Source of the DNA: Cystobasidium ongulense
Taxonomy: Eukaryota > Basidiomycota > Cystobasidiomycetes > Cystobasidiales > Cystobasidiaceae
Assembly: GCA_022835595.1 (NCBI GenBank)
Contig: BQUP01000002.1
Coordinates: forward strand, 2,590,534-2,654,533
Reading direction: 5' to 3'
Length of the DNA stretch: 64,000 bases
Positions 12,351 through 23,980 of this stretch are shown piece after piece (the first letter of the stretch is position 1; every line of letters begins with the position of its first letter). Below the pieces are notes generated by a model. That model saw nothing but the letters and a program-made list of their open reading frames with translations, was not told the origin of the DNA and did no database searches. A program made the position numbers and the translations under genes.

Positions 12351-13142
12351 GGCTGTAGTCGTAATTTAGGTCTGCTTAGATGCTCCGCTGATACTCTGTG
12401 TGATTGAACCGAAGTCAGTTGAGATAAATCACACTGGTAGCGAGCGGTCAAGCTGTACGAGCTCCACTCACTGTACAACTGAAACCAGGGAAGCACACTG
12501 CGATAGATAAGAGATAGAAAGTTGACACCAGATGGATTCTCAGGAAGTCCACAGGCCCCTTTGGCATCTCGTCAGGTCAGAGTCACATGAGCAAGGCACA
12601 GTGGCAAAGGCGACCAATTTCGCAGCAAACATACACGACAATGCATAAAAAACTAAAAGTGTACAATCTGAGGTGTAACAAGCTTAAAACCATATTAAAT
12701 AGTTACTTATCGGGATAGGCGAGTTGGTCGAGTTCACTGTGTGCATAGCTTGAGCTGTCTGTTGGCTCGTACATAGAATGGGGGATACTGCAGTCTCGGC
12801 TGTCGGCCCGCCCCACGTGACTGGACCTGAGAAGGCAATTGCATACGTACACGCAAAAACTTCTCATTTCCAGAACCTGTTATTCTTACGGGTCTAGATC
12901 CAACACTAATAGGCAAGCTCTGTCGCAAGAAAGTGTATGCCACGATCCTGCTCGCGCAGACCCTCGAAGCGGTAGAAACTTAGAAAGTGCAAGGAACTCC
13001 CATGAGTGCAACAGTGGATCGCAGGAGCCATCTCTCTCCAGTAAGAAAAGGCGACGCAATGCATGGAGAAGGTATATCGGGCAAAAACATCTGTCGAAAA
13101 CATGTTCTGTTGTACTTCACAGGCTTCTCCAGCAAAAAGATT
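12351..13142. other. intergenic region between the basic protein gene and tRNA-Leu
   Basis: About 790 bp with no convincing gene. It contains an AT-rich part (12620-12710) and should include the promoter of the basic hypothetical protein. A T5 tract on the minus strand (13138-13134) just past the tRNA is its likely RNA polymerase III terminator. Confidence 0.4.
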
Positions 13143-13257
13143 TTCCGAGGACGGGATTCGAACCCGCGCCTCCTGCGAGATCGGGATCTCCATAATATGA
13201 AGAAGTTGCTTTGCATTAACTTGAATCCGACGCCTTAGACCGCTCGGCCACCTCGGA
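13143..13257 (-). tRNA. tRNA-Leu (anticodon CAA) with a 33-nt intron
   Basis: Perfect 7-bp acceptor stem (TCCGAGG/CCTCGGA) with discriminator A73, typical of leucine. The D-arm is GGCCGAGCGGTCTAAGGC, the T-loop is GGTTCGAATCC, and there is a long variable arm (CTC/GAG). The anticodon CAA sits at 13223-13221. A 33-nt intron (13219-13187) follows the base after the anticodon, the usual position. This leaves an 82-nt mature tRNA. A T5 terminator follows. The top pair of the anticodon stem would be A31-C39, a mismatch. tRNA-Ser is excluded by A73 and the CAA anticodon. Confidence 0.92.
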
Positions 13258-14929
13258 CTTTCGCTTGATTCGTTTTCACACGAGTTTTACAAGCATTTTT
13301 ATTCAGAATTTGGCATGTGTGGCGTATACACGCTGCGACTTGCGGCGAGCTCTTCCCAGCGCTTCTCTCGTAACCCAATGAAGGTTTCAATCACACTATT
13401 ATGCGCTACGGATAACATACTCTGGCAGTGACATCTAAGCTATGATCGCAGTTTCACCATCATGAACCCGTCTAGGATCAAACGAGTCACGTGAAGTGAT
13501 TTGATGGATCTACCATCATAGCAAAAACTGTAACAATGTGGGCTTTCACATTAAGATGCATTGGAATGGGAAACAAGCCACGACACACGAGTAGTTGTAT
13601 TCAATAGTCTGCCACTTGTGAGAAATGTGAGAGTCCATTCGGAAGTTGAATACCTTGACAATCTGAGTAAGACCTTGCGAAGAGTCAAAGGACGCCACCT
13701 CATAACTTTGCAAATGTATAAGCTTCCAGGTATCGCTTTGCTCGAGTATCAGACAAGCGACTCGTATCTAACCAAAGCTTGCTACTGCTGAACTCCCGAA
13801 AGCTGGTCTGGTTTCAATAATTTTGTGGAATTTTCGTATCTCTTTCGAGTGATTTGGTCCCAGATATGCCCGCCTTGGAGCTCGCCAACTACGGGCAGCG
13901 CATACTTAAGTTCCAGTCACTTGAGAGTCGAAGCTCTTCACCCACAGCCTAAAGTCACAAGGACATGCTGCAGTCGCGAAGTCTCGTATGTATATCACGT
14001 GACAAGTTTTCTAGCTACGTGTATTTCCGTAATTTGATAAGTACCACAATAGTTGGGGGTTTTCAGCCGCCCTTTTTGCAGCATGATCTCGGAGGGTGAT
14101 TGAATTCAGCTATATATTAGCTGTGAAGTCCCAAGTTGCATTCAGGAAATTTCCGCATCTCCCAGACTCTCGAAGCACTCTCGAAGATACGAAGAGTTCA
14201 TGAAATTACGAAGATTGCACTTAATTTCCCAAGTTCATCAAAGCAGGTTCTCAAAGAGCTAAATAGGATAAAGGACTTTCGAGGATATGCATGATTCCAG
14301 TCTTAACCAGCTTTCGTAATTCATTTCTACATGTATTGGGAGCTCTCAAGCTTACCACCTCGAGGTAGGTTGCTAGACACCCGCACAATCGTTAACAGCG
14401 AGTCAGCTTGTGTACACCCGTTGTAGGTCCTATATCAGACCATCCAAATCTCAAAAGTCTGAATATACTGTACTTTGGAAATGGGTCTGATACGAAAGTA
14501 AGTGGGCAATCATAACCTTTCGTAACCTTCTACAAAGGTTTCGTAGCACAACAAATTTCCCCAAGTCTTCTCACACGTCTGTTAAGGAAGCAAAGTCGTC
14601 AAATATATGTCCAACAGTCTAGATGTCAGCTGTTACTCCTCAGAAATAGCCTGTTCGCAGGCAGTCTAGGGATATGTCGGTTTAGACGCTTAACATCGAC
14701 TACCACTCATAAGGATTTAGATGGTGTTAGAGTCAGTCGGGTAGGGAGGACTCCTAGATGTTCAAATCTTAGTTTCACTCGTGCAGTGAAGTGGGAGTTA
14801 ACATCTTGGTGGTGGGCGAAGGTCAAATATAGTACGCTTGCATTCTCGGTTCCAGCCAGCGAGGGAAAAGGGCCACAAGGTTGGAACTCGCAAATGTTAC
14901 CGTCATGACCACTCACACAACAAACCCAA
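13258..14929. other. long non-coding region with repeated TACGAA/TTCGTA motif
   Basis: This 1.67-kb stretch lies between the tRNA and the 3' end of the Snf12-like gene. Frames are short and show no family. Between 14188 and 14545 the hexamer TACGAA or its complement occurs six times (14188, 14207, 14313, 14491, 14519, 14540), with another copy at 13833. I see no long terminal repeats or transposase remnants. Confidence 0.45.
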
Positions 14930-16864
14930 TCACTTCGATACAGTTTGCGATCTTGCGACATGAAGACCGACCGCTTGCTTGACCCAGTCCTGCTGGAACC
15001 ATTCACTATCTCTCAATCGCTCTAGCTTCCACTCTCCCTCTGTTCCCTTGAATTTAGACGGATCCGGATCAAGCAAATCTTGTAAATCGAGACTTTGAGA
15101 TTCCATCCACTCGTTGATAAACGTGACTGGGTTATTGGAGAACTTGTCGAGCAAACTATGTTGATAGACTGATGTACGTATGGAAGAAGCTAGGGATGCT
15201 ATTTGTTCGTCCAGCTTCATTATTTCTTGCGAGATTGGCGCATTTGGGGACAGGGTGCGCAGGAGTGATTGCGAAGTTCTCATGGCAGGATCAGGAATCT
15301 CGACTAAAACATCGAATATTTTTGCCGATTCCGCGCAATCCGAGCTGACACTAAAGAGATACGTTTGTCAACAGGACAAAAGTGTCAGAATGACAAAGAC
15401 TCACTCGACCGTGTAGTTGAGAACGACCGGATCAGGGCTCGATAAGTATCGGTTGATGTTCTCGCTGATTTGGAAGAACGTAAGCTTCTGTGCCCCGCCG
15501 AAGAGCTGTTTGAACAAGTTGTCAGCAATTCATCATTGATACAAATCGGGATCAACGAACCCTAGATAAATGATCATCCAGCTTGATATTCCGCCTATCT
15601 GCCTCCGGTGCGTTACTGGAGTTGTCTAACAGCCGTTCTCGTTGGATATACGACCACATAGCATTCAAAATACCAAGTTTGCTATCCTCCCGCAAATCAA
15701 GCAGATTGCCAAGCTCAGGTGCAACCTTGAATCGTTTAGGCTGTTGATTGGGGTATAATGCTATTTGAATGTCTGTAGGTGACGTTCCGGACCGCGTAAA
15801 GCCAAATCCATCTGATGGAGGTGTATTTTGAGATGGTTGCCACTGCAGATCAATATAGTATGTCAGTGTCGGATTCACAGCACGGCAGTAAGAGTTGGCA
15901 ACCCACGTTTAATAACGCTGGCTCGCGGTGCTGTGCTCCTTCTGGACGTTTGATGTCTATCGACAGGTGTTGGACCATCTGGGTGAACTTGGGCAATGCT
16001 TCGTTCTCTATGTCAGGTGCTGGGCTGACTCCCTCAAGCTGTAGCGAACGTACATCAGCAGGGGACAGAAAGACACCACCTCTATTCACTCACATCAACC
16101 AGCTTTCCTTCAATTGTTACAGTCCAAGACGGTATTCCCCTGCCATTCTCAAAGTCTGGCCGCTGCGACGACCCAGCTTCGTCCGATGCCTCCTGCCATT
16201 CTTGGCTGGAGCACGTATTGCTTAGTCTTACTCTTAAAGTCTTCCACGTTGTCTTCTTCATCGATGAGCCTTCATCCATAAGTTCTGCCTTCTTCCTCGT
16301 ACACGTCGCATCCAAGCTCTTTTCCATTTCTACGAGCTTCTCGTACTCCTTCTTCAAGCTTTCAAGCTTCTCATCATATGACAGGGATGGAAGTGATCTA
16401 TCAGTCGGTCGCTTGCGCTTGTGCTGGCGCAACACCTCGGCTGAAGTGAGCGCCTGTGAAAGATCTCGTTGTATCTGCGCCTGTTTCACCATTGCCGTCG
16501 GCTGAGGCGGAGGTGGTGCATACGCAGCGACTCCAGTCGGCACACTCTGCACGGGCATGCGCATTTGCTGTTGCTGTTGAAGCATATGTTGCTGCTGTTG
16601 TTGTTGCTGCAGTATGTGTTGTGGTATCTGCTGCTGCTGCTGGTGTCCTGGCGCTCCTCCTTGACCTGGACCCATCATGCCAGGCATGTACTGACCCGGC
16701 ATGCCAGGCTGACCTTGCTGCTGAGCATACTGAGACGGCACTTGCTGGCCTGGTTGAAAGCCAGGCATGCCTTGATATCCTTGCTGCATAGTTGTCTGAA
16801 GAAGAGAAGGTGGCCACGCGATCAAAGTCGAGGGCACGAGATTGACCTGGCAAGTGGTTGGCAT
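14930..16864 (-). CDS. SWI/SNF or RSC subunit with SWIB domain (Snf12/Rsc6/SMARCD family)
   Basis: Chromatin-remodelling complex subunit. Exons on the minus strand are 16864-16094, 16038-15907, 15842-15561, 15505-15405 and 15350-14930 (568 aa). An alternative ATG at 16789 (MQQGYQGMPGF) gives 543 aa. The N-terminus is Gln/Gly/Met/Pro-rich with CAG-type repeats. Then come KRKRPTDRSLPSLSY, a short coiled coil, and TLRVRLSNTCSSQEWQ, a conserved SMARCD stretch. The SWIB domain follows (FKVAPELGNLLDLREDSK, then DDHLSRLFGGAQKLTF across a splice). The C-terminal helical part ends near the tRNA-side spacer. Snf12 and Rsc6 are paralogues and the sequence alone does not separate them. One intron uses a weak donor (GTTCGT at 15560). 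Confidence 0.9.
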
Positions 16865-17181
16865 ATCACAGTCTTCCAGAAGTCAACATTGCTCAAGATG
16901 AGCGCGCTGTACGTGGCTATTGCGCTAGATCAATACTGAACTCTTACAAACCTTGATTCGATATAGCCTTCAAGTCCGAGGGCAAGTCTTAATCTCGAAG
17001 CTTTCATATACGGAATCCTACTTGCTGTTCACTTACGCCAAGCCGAGCACGCAGATGTGTTGTACTTAGCTACATGAAGCTATTATTGCATTGCATTATC
17101 ATCCACCCGCTAGCTACAGTATACATCATTTGTCCTGCTTTCGGTTCATTCAGCTGATTTTCACTGCTGCGCAAGCTCAAA
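16865..17181. other. short intergenic region
   Basis: Upstream region of the SWIB gene and 3' flank of the next minus-strand gene, 317 bp. Nothing else was seen. Confidence 0.4.
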
Positions 17182-18757
17182 TCACTGCTTGATGGGCTTC
17201 GGCACTGATCGTGACGACTCCAGGTCAGCGCGCTTTCCAATCATCCAATGGAAATGACCAGACTCACGAGTGTCCTCAATCTCTATGCCAACCTGGCTAG
17301 CTACATCCGGAGGAGGAGCCCTTGATCTACCACCTGCATCATCACCTTCTTGACCAGGATACTTTCCTTCCATCATTTCCTCGACCATCTCACCAGCTTC
17401 ATTCTGGTTGTTCATGTGAGTTTTATTGCTTGTTCCGACACCGGCTTCCTGCTTGAGAATTCCAGAAGTGGTGATGGAGTTGTACGCATCAGGCGAGGTC
17501 GACGAGCGAGGTGCTTGACCGGACGGCACAGCTCCGCTAGGCATGGATTCTGAATAGGCATATTTGGTCTTGTGTGAGCTTGGCTCTGGAGCATTTGTGA
17601 CATGCTCGTAAACAGCCGACGGCCCGGTTTCTGGCGCCCAGGATGGAGAATGCGTACCAGTTTTGGGATCTACAGCTCGAGAACCCGGTGATGAAGCCGT
17701 GCCTGTGGGGCGAGCATCTTGACCGGGACCTTTGCCGGCATTGGTACTGGCATGTCTCTTCCCGGATGGCTTATCAGAGGGGGTCTTACCACCTTTGGAT
17801 GGGAGACCAGCATTGTTCTTGACCGCTGGCATCTTGTCACCTTCGCCAGGCTTGTGGTGGGGCAGATGGGGTGTCTGCTCGGCACCAACTCCAGTGTCTT
17901 TGGGTGCGCGGGCACCTTTGTCGACAGCTTCTGAAGGGGTGGATGTAGCCTTGGCACGCAGGGGACCATTGTACGTATGGAAGCTCTTGCCGCTGGCGGG
18001 TCCCTGTCCAACGACATTCTTTGCGAATTGACCTAGTCCACCGAGCATGCTCGCACTTGGGGCTTCTTCCTTGCTTCCCATTCCTTCGCCTTGCTTGAGG
18101 GGCTCATTGTTGGCAGCAGCTCCTCCAACTACATTGTACGAGCGAGCTTGGGGTCAGTTATTGCAAATAATGCAGGAGCAACTACAAATCGGAGATGATT
18201 TACCTTGATCACCACCTTGTCCTGGATTGAATTTCTTTCCCTCTTCAGAATTGGTCGAATTGGCCTCTCTCTTTTTCTCAGCATTTCCAGTGTTCTTGTT
18301 GGAGAGATTAGCAGCATCGAGGCCCGAGTTGGAGTAGCCATGGTCGCGTTCTTCCTTTGCTTTTGTCGCTTCCTGAGTCTGGGTGTCTTGGAAGCGAGTG
18401 TTACTCTTTGCACGGTCATTAGTATGCTGGAAAGCAGAAAGTGCATTATTGACAGTTAGCGAAAGTCGAGGTGGTGCCCCGAACCATGGCGTCCATTCAG
18501 GCGGAGATCGGCCAACTCACGCCTTCAGACATGGGTGCGGCGTTGTCGTGTCCTTTCTGTGCCTCTTCGTGGTTCTTCACCTGCGCATTGTCTCGAGGCT
18601 GTCCAGAAGCATTCGTGGTGTCTGTGCCTTTGCCATTGCCAGTCGCGTACGTTCTCAAGGCAGCCAGCCTCGAGATCGTCGATGACGGTGCGACGGTCGC
18701 AGCGCGAGTGCGCACGAGGGAGCTAGCTAGACGGTGCATGGGTGCCATGGTGTTCAA
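17182..18757 (-). CDS. disordered protein with mitochondrial presequence (unknown function)
   Basis: Not recognised. Exons 18757-18521, 18426-18204 and 18128-17182 join in phase to 468 aa. The N-terminus (MHRLASSLVRTRAATVAPSS, then LRTYATG) looks like a cleavable mitochondrial targeting sequence. The rest is rich in Gly, Pro, Lys, Ser and Asn, with no predicted globular core, and resembles stress-related disordered proteins in composition only. A further 35-nt GTGAGT...AAAG segment near 17270-17236 could be a very short intron that changes little. No domain, membrane segment or metal-binding motif was seen. Confidence 0.65.
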
Positions 18758-19039
18758 TGAGATGTAGTTGGGTATCTTTTGCGTCTAATAAGCTGTTGCC
18801 AGTGATTAGCGAAGGGAAAGAGATGGACTTCTGCTCTCTTCAGCGATGACATCCATTCAGCCCCGGCTTGATCGAAAAGGTTGATCCGGTGAAAGCAGCC
18901 AATAACGAGAAGCTCTTTGATCTGACACAACACAGGCTCGCGCTCTATTCCTTGTTGCGGCTCACCCCATGCTGCTCGTAGACTACAACCCTTTTTCTTG
19001 CCACAACTTGAAGGCTGCCTTTTCCCGAACGCTGATCCG

Positions 19040-19949
19040 TTAGTACTCCTTATCCGGCTTCGGCAGGAGCTTGTACATGAAAACAGCAGGACTAAAGGCA
19101 CTCCTGTCGTTCTTCAGGGCAAACTCAGGTATCTGTCCAATCTATAAGCGCAGAGGCGTAACCACGCTTCAGCGGACTTCGGGGGAAACCTACGAAAGTA
19201 GTAGCTGTCAAGCTTACCGGTATATAGCCGCTGAAAGCAGAGCAACAATTTTTAGTCAGCCAAGTAGATCTGTTGGCGAAAGCGTATAGCTAGGCCTACT
19301 GTGATATGTACAGCCTTTCGCCCGAGCTACCGACTTCGGTGTCCAGGTTCTGTATTGTCGAAGAGTCGCGACGCCAGAACACTTATATTAGCAAGATGCG
19401 GGTGGTAAGGTGTGTAGAGCAGCTAGTCAACGCACTAGCAGCCATCTATCCCTCTTGCGTGCTTCTTGTTCTAGCTCTTGAAGCAACATTCGACCAATGC
19501 CGCTGAGAAAGTCGCGTATAGTCAGGGCACGTGTTTCGCATAGATATCCTTTCCGAGTCAGGATACAGTTCTCTGACTGGGAAGCTGAGCTGAACTGACC
19601 GTCTTCTATACTTTGGATGTACCAGCATCTTCCTCACCTCTGCCCTGTGCGGCTGATTAGGCTGTGGTGGCAGTCCCATCATCACGCAGCCTGCAACTTC
19701 TTTGTTACCGATCTCAAGACTATCTGCCAGCGCGAGTAGAAGTACCGAACTGCCGTCTTCTATGCTTTTTCTCTGTCCTATCCACCAAGGCCGAGCTTCT
19801 TCTATAGTAAATGGCAGAAGAAAGTTGATGCTGCTGCCTTCGTTGACGCATGCGTGTAGCATCGAGGACAGTCCATCGAGCTGCGTGTCGAAGAGCTCTT
19901 GTGTGCAGACTTGAACCTGGATTCCAGAGTCCTGGCTGTCCTTTGACAT
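19040..19949 (-). CDS. GNAT-family N-acetyltransferase
   Basis: Five exons: 19949-19600, 19502-19436, 19349-19300, 19230-19218 and 19141-19040, giving 193 aa in one phase. GNAT features appear in order: CVMMGLPPQPNQPHRAEV (beta strand 4 region), KMLVHPKYRRRGIGRMLLQE (the acetyl-CoA binding R/Q-x-x-G-x-G/A loop, formed across a splice), LLNLDTEVGSSGERLY, and GYIPIGQIPEFAL near the C-terminus. Exon 4 is only 13 nt, and without it the conserved LY...GY...IPEFAL core would not be continuous. Close in layout to small GNATs that act on amino-acid analogues or small amines. The substrate is unknown. It diverges from the Tip20 gene. Confidence 0.82.
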
Positions 19950-20267
19950 TGCGAGAAAAGCCCTCAGATGAGCAAAGCAAGGTGATAGAGAAGAAGGAAC
20001 CTGCTAAATCACCTGTCACAGTCAGACGCTTGGTAGATAAGTGGCAATACTCGCTGCCACATGTTATACAAAGCTTGAGCATTGGCGTCAGGATCACAAT
20101 CTACGTCAACATAGCTGTAGACGGCTCATCGGCCATTTCTCTTGTCAAGAAGAGTACCACGTCTGCATGATTATCGAGGTGGGCGGGCCGATCGCCTGTT
20201 CTCGAGCACAAGGCCTTCATCATCTTCTTCTATTGCTAACAACTGCATACAGCTTTGATAGCATGTC
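19950..20267. promoter_or_regulatory. divergent promoter GNAT / tip20
   Basis: 318 bp between the two start codons. No distinct motif was recognised. Confidence 0.4.
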
Positions 20268-23162
20268 ATGAGCACTCATACGATCCTGAGACGACCTCAG
20301 GACACCATTCAAGATGTCAGGTCATCTCGGAGTAAGGCGCTATCGTTCGTGCAGGATATACAACTGGAGTCGCTAGACGAACTACTCAAGAAGCAGCAGG
20401 CCGAACACGCGACTGTGCAGCAAGAGGTGAGTAGCCATAGCCTACCCAAAGTGTACTCGCACAGCTGATTTAGTGGTGCAATAGCTCTCTTCCTCAAATA
20501 CAGCTCTCGAAACGCTCCTCCGTCAAGCTCGAGACACCCTGATCACCTTACAGCACCGCGCACGAGCGACAAGAGATTCATTCGCATTGCTCGAATCAGA
20601 CGTGACCGACTTCCACGATGAGATCTATTCACCTCTTTCGCACCATGCCGTTTCAGCCTCAGCAGCAGGTGCTCATTCTCGATCATCCACCGTCGACTCT
20701 ACACTCTTTGATACGTTACAAGCCATACATCATCGCATACAATCACTCACTAAAGTGAGGGATCTCTTCGAAAGACTTGCAAAAGTGGAAGAATTGGCTT
20801 TGATTGCTAAAGAACAAGTCAAATTACCTAGACCCGACGCTAGTATCGAGACGTATTGCGAACTTGTAGACAAGGTTAGGGAGATATGTACAATTGGAGA
20901 TGGCGATGCATCACATGGACATTCAGCGAGACTGTCGTCAGCAAATTTTGTCGTCGAGATAGCTAGAAGCACTCAGAAAGACTTGGGCAAGGCTCTCGAA
21001 GCGTAAGTCTGCATCTCAGCCAGAAGCCTGACTGTGCTAATAAAATGACACGACTCTAGCAAACTGGTGTCAACGCTAGATGCGCTCAACTGGCCTTCGA
21101 AGAAGCTTCAACCTGATGAACTCGACTATGCTAATAACCTCAAAGCCAAAGCCTTCAAGACTGCGTTCTCAGATCTCTGCAGGCTGGAACAGACGTAAAT
21201 TCTTAGCATTCTTTGCACCGCAGGTTACGTTCTGACCTATTTCCTTTCCCCCTGTGAAGCTTCCAACAGTACAGTCTTCCAGGCCAGAATCTCGGCAACA
21301 GCTCATCCGGGCCTCCCGAGCAATGTGCGTTAGCTATCTCCGCGCTAGCACAACCTCTTATTCTCCGCTTTCGTTACCATTTCGACGGAAAACGACAAAC
21401 GAATCGACTCGACAAGCCGGAATGGTACTTTGCGCATGTTCTCAATGCATTACATGATCACGAAGCTTTCATACGATACGAAGTTCAAAACATGCTCAAT
21501 CAAAGCGATTTAAAGCAGATAGATGCAATGACCGACTTCATCACTGCCCTCACAAGACCTCTGAATAGGAAGATCCGAGCTTCAATGCCTCAATTGCTCG
21601 AGATGCCATCTATACTTGCTCATACACTATATCAAGCACTGCACTTTGATCAAAGTGTGCGAGATGCTTACTCGTACAGCCCGCGGTTGGAAAACGGCAA
21701 GAAAGAAGAATGGAAAGGTACTGCTGACATTGTGCTTGGAAATAAAGCTTGGTTCGATGGATGGAGAGAGTCAGAGAGAAAATGTAAGTCACAACCTTGT
21801 TACCTTTTTACTACTGTTATATAATACAGATACTAAAGATGTGCTTCACGTGCAGTCACTGAAGATAAATTCTTCGAGATTATATCAGCTGCGGAAGCGT
21901 GGCATATAAATGAAGATTATTCACCGCCCACGGCCAACGGCATCAAGCCAACTAATTCCGCCTTGAAAGTCCGTGATCTGTTTGAGCAAGTTACGGATCG
22001 ATATCGACCATTACCTGGTTTCGAGCATCGTCTTCCCTTCTTCATCGAAATTCAAATACCACTCTTGGAAGGATACCTCTCTCGTATCTCTTCAGCAACG
22101 GACGCCTTTGAAACCCTCTCGTTCGGATTAATGAGGGCTGTTCCGGGCACTTTGGCGGGAGCAGAAGGCAGTTCTATCAGATTGACAAATGGCCTCAATG
22201 GCTTGCAAAGATTAGTAAGGGCTCTTGTAAGTGCTGCCTGGATGGAGACAGTTATCAAAGAATGGTCGGAAGATATGGTGCGTACATAGAAATTGTGATG
22301 TATCCCTCAAGTCAGCTAACCTCTGTGATTTCGCAACTCTTATCAGTTCTTCCTGGATCTTTGGCAGGACATTCAAGAAACAGCCACCAGAGATGCCAGC
22401 GTCCGGCAAAAATGCAAAACGCTGCTCGAATATACACCAGATGGCAATGCAGCGAAATATGGCGAAACCGGTCTATTTGATTCCTACATTAGTGCATTCC
22501 ACAACCTAAGCGAACGCATCTCGGATTTGATCGTCAAGCATGTCGTTCGGGAAGTCAGTAATGAGCTCAAGACATATCTGGGTAAACGCTGGGATGAGCC
22601 CTCATTTCCTCCTCCGCCTGTCATCGTGGATGAAGACCCTTCCTCCACTTTATCGACTTGGCCAAGCGAAATCAGTACAGAACTCATTAGTCCAGTAACT
22701 GTTTTTTCTGCTCTTCTTTCAGCTCTTGCGAATTCACTTCCGCCTTTACCTTTGAATAAGCTATATCGGCAATCCACAAGTCAGATTCAAGATACATTGC
22801 TTGCTAGATCTGTTTTCCCTAAAATATGGTCAGAAAGAGGGGGTTGCCAATTTAGATATGATGTTGAACAAGGTTGGCTCGCTGCTGCTAGGGATGCCAG
22901 TAAAGGCAAGATTAAGAAACCAGAGAATGGATTGAGAAAGTTACTTGATGCTGGTTTATTAGTCAGCTTACCTGCTAGCACCTCGGTCCGCACTATGGAT
23001 AACCGAGAGATCGTCACGATCACGAAAGTAGTACAAGTCGCTTGGGATGATACGAATGATGCTGCTTTCAATGAGATATTGATGAAACTTGGAGTCAGAG
23101 AACTTAATGGAAGGAAAGACGTCAAGAATATCCTGAAGAAAAGGCCAGAGTGCTGGCGATAA
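20268..23162 (+). CDS. tip20: Tip20/RINT1 family ER-tethering protein (Dsl1 complex)
   Basis: Peripheral ER protein that tethers Golgi-derived COPI vesicles. Exons 20268-20426, 20485-21002, 21060-21194, 21260-21783, 21856-22277 and 22347-23162 give 857 aa. An N-terminal coiled coil (LDELLKKQQAEHATVQQE, and KVRDLFERLAKVEELAL) is followed by the RINT1 core: QPLILRFRYHFDGKRQTNR, LDKPEWYFAHVLNALHDH, then YRPLPGFEHRLPFFIEIQIP, WHINEDYS and ERISDLIVKHVVREVSNE. These are the best conserved segments of RINT1/Tip20. The C-terminal part (VVQVAWDDTNDAAFNEILMK) is complete. Its partner in vesicle transport, delta-COP, is also in this window, but the two are not adjacent. Confidence 0.9.
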
Positions 23163-23407
23163 TGAAAGGCGGCTCGGGTCGTTTGTCTATCAGAAGCATG
23201 CAGCTTCGGCAGGTGCTCCATACTCCAGGGAGTTGCGAATTCGTATTTTAACATTGTTGTTGTATCGTGAGGAGACAAAAGCGAGTAGATGTGCAATATA
23301 CTTTGAATCACTGGCCGTGCCGGTAACAAGGGTTGTGTGTAGAAGTGGAATCCGACCTCTGCTTGTCCCACAATTCTATCAGAAAAGAAGGTGTAGCGGG
23401 CATATCT

Positions 23408-23980
23408 CTACGAGCTGTTCTCGCTATCCTTTTGCTGCTGAAAGCGCAGGCGCAGTTGATGTCGCATAGCGTCTGTCGTATTCTTTGAGAAGTTCTCCCG
23501 ATATGCTTGCATTTCCGCAGGTTCTAGCAATCTCCCTTCCGTCCGGATGACCTGTTTGATACAGAAGCACAGGAGCCAGTCAGCTTGTCCGTACGTGTGT
23601 ATTTCTTCACCGAGTATACGACTGCAACTTACCGTTCCTACCGACATGAACAAACCAAAAGTCGCGCCCGAAGCCAACATGGTTTGCGAGATCTGCGATA
23701 GAGCGCCATTGGGACCTGCTCCCCTGGTCATTACGCTGAATGTGCCGAATAGGAAGCCCTGTGAGGAGAAGAGGAGCACAGAGTGTGGCACAGGCGCACG
23801 AGCAACACAAAGCAATGCAACGAGGTCAGCTTTATCGATCATGGTCGCATTTCGACAGCCAACAAGAAAGACACGCACGATGGACATGCCTACGAGACTG
23901 CCTGTGATGGCGCCCATCTTGAGCTTCTGGACGGTCGACATCTCCTCTGCGCCGTGGACGAGCGGCGGTGGGGCTGGCAT
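23408..23980 (-). CDS. mgr2: Mgr2/Romo1-type TIM23 translocase subunit
   Basis: Exons 23980-23879, 23758-23633 and 23551-23408 give 123 aa, close to yeast Mgr2. The joined protein reads KLKMGAITGSLVGMSIGFLF, then GTFSVMTRGAGPNG and TFGLFMSVGTVIRTE, with two hydrophobic hairpin helices and glycine-zipper spacing typical of the Mgr2/Romo1 family. It would sit in the mitochondrial inner membrane as the gatekeeper that couples Tim21 to TIM23. A polar, Gln-rich C-terminal tail of ~45 residues is longer than in Romo1. It converges with tip20 (246 bp). Confidence 0.9.
   Translation of the reverse strand: MPAPPPLVHGAEEMSTVQKLKMGAITGSLVGMSIVRVFLVGCRNATMIDKADLVALLCVARAPVPHSVLLFSSQGFLFGTFSVMTRGAGPNGALSQISQTMLASGATFGLFMSVGTVSCSRILGEEIHTYGQADWLLCFCIKQVIRTEGRLLEPAEMQAYRENFSKNTTDAMRHQLRLRFQQQKDSENSS

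Noticed and set aside
22787-23371. 194-codon minus-strand frame inside tip20
   Set aside because: Antisense to a well-supported exon of tip20 and without family resemblance.
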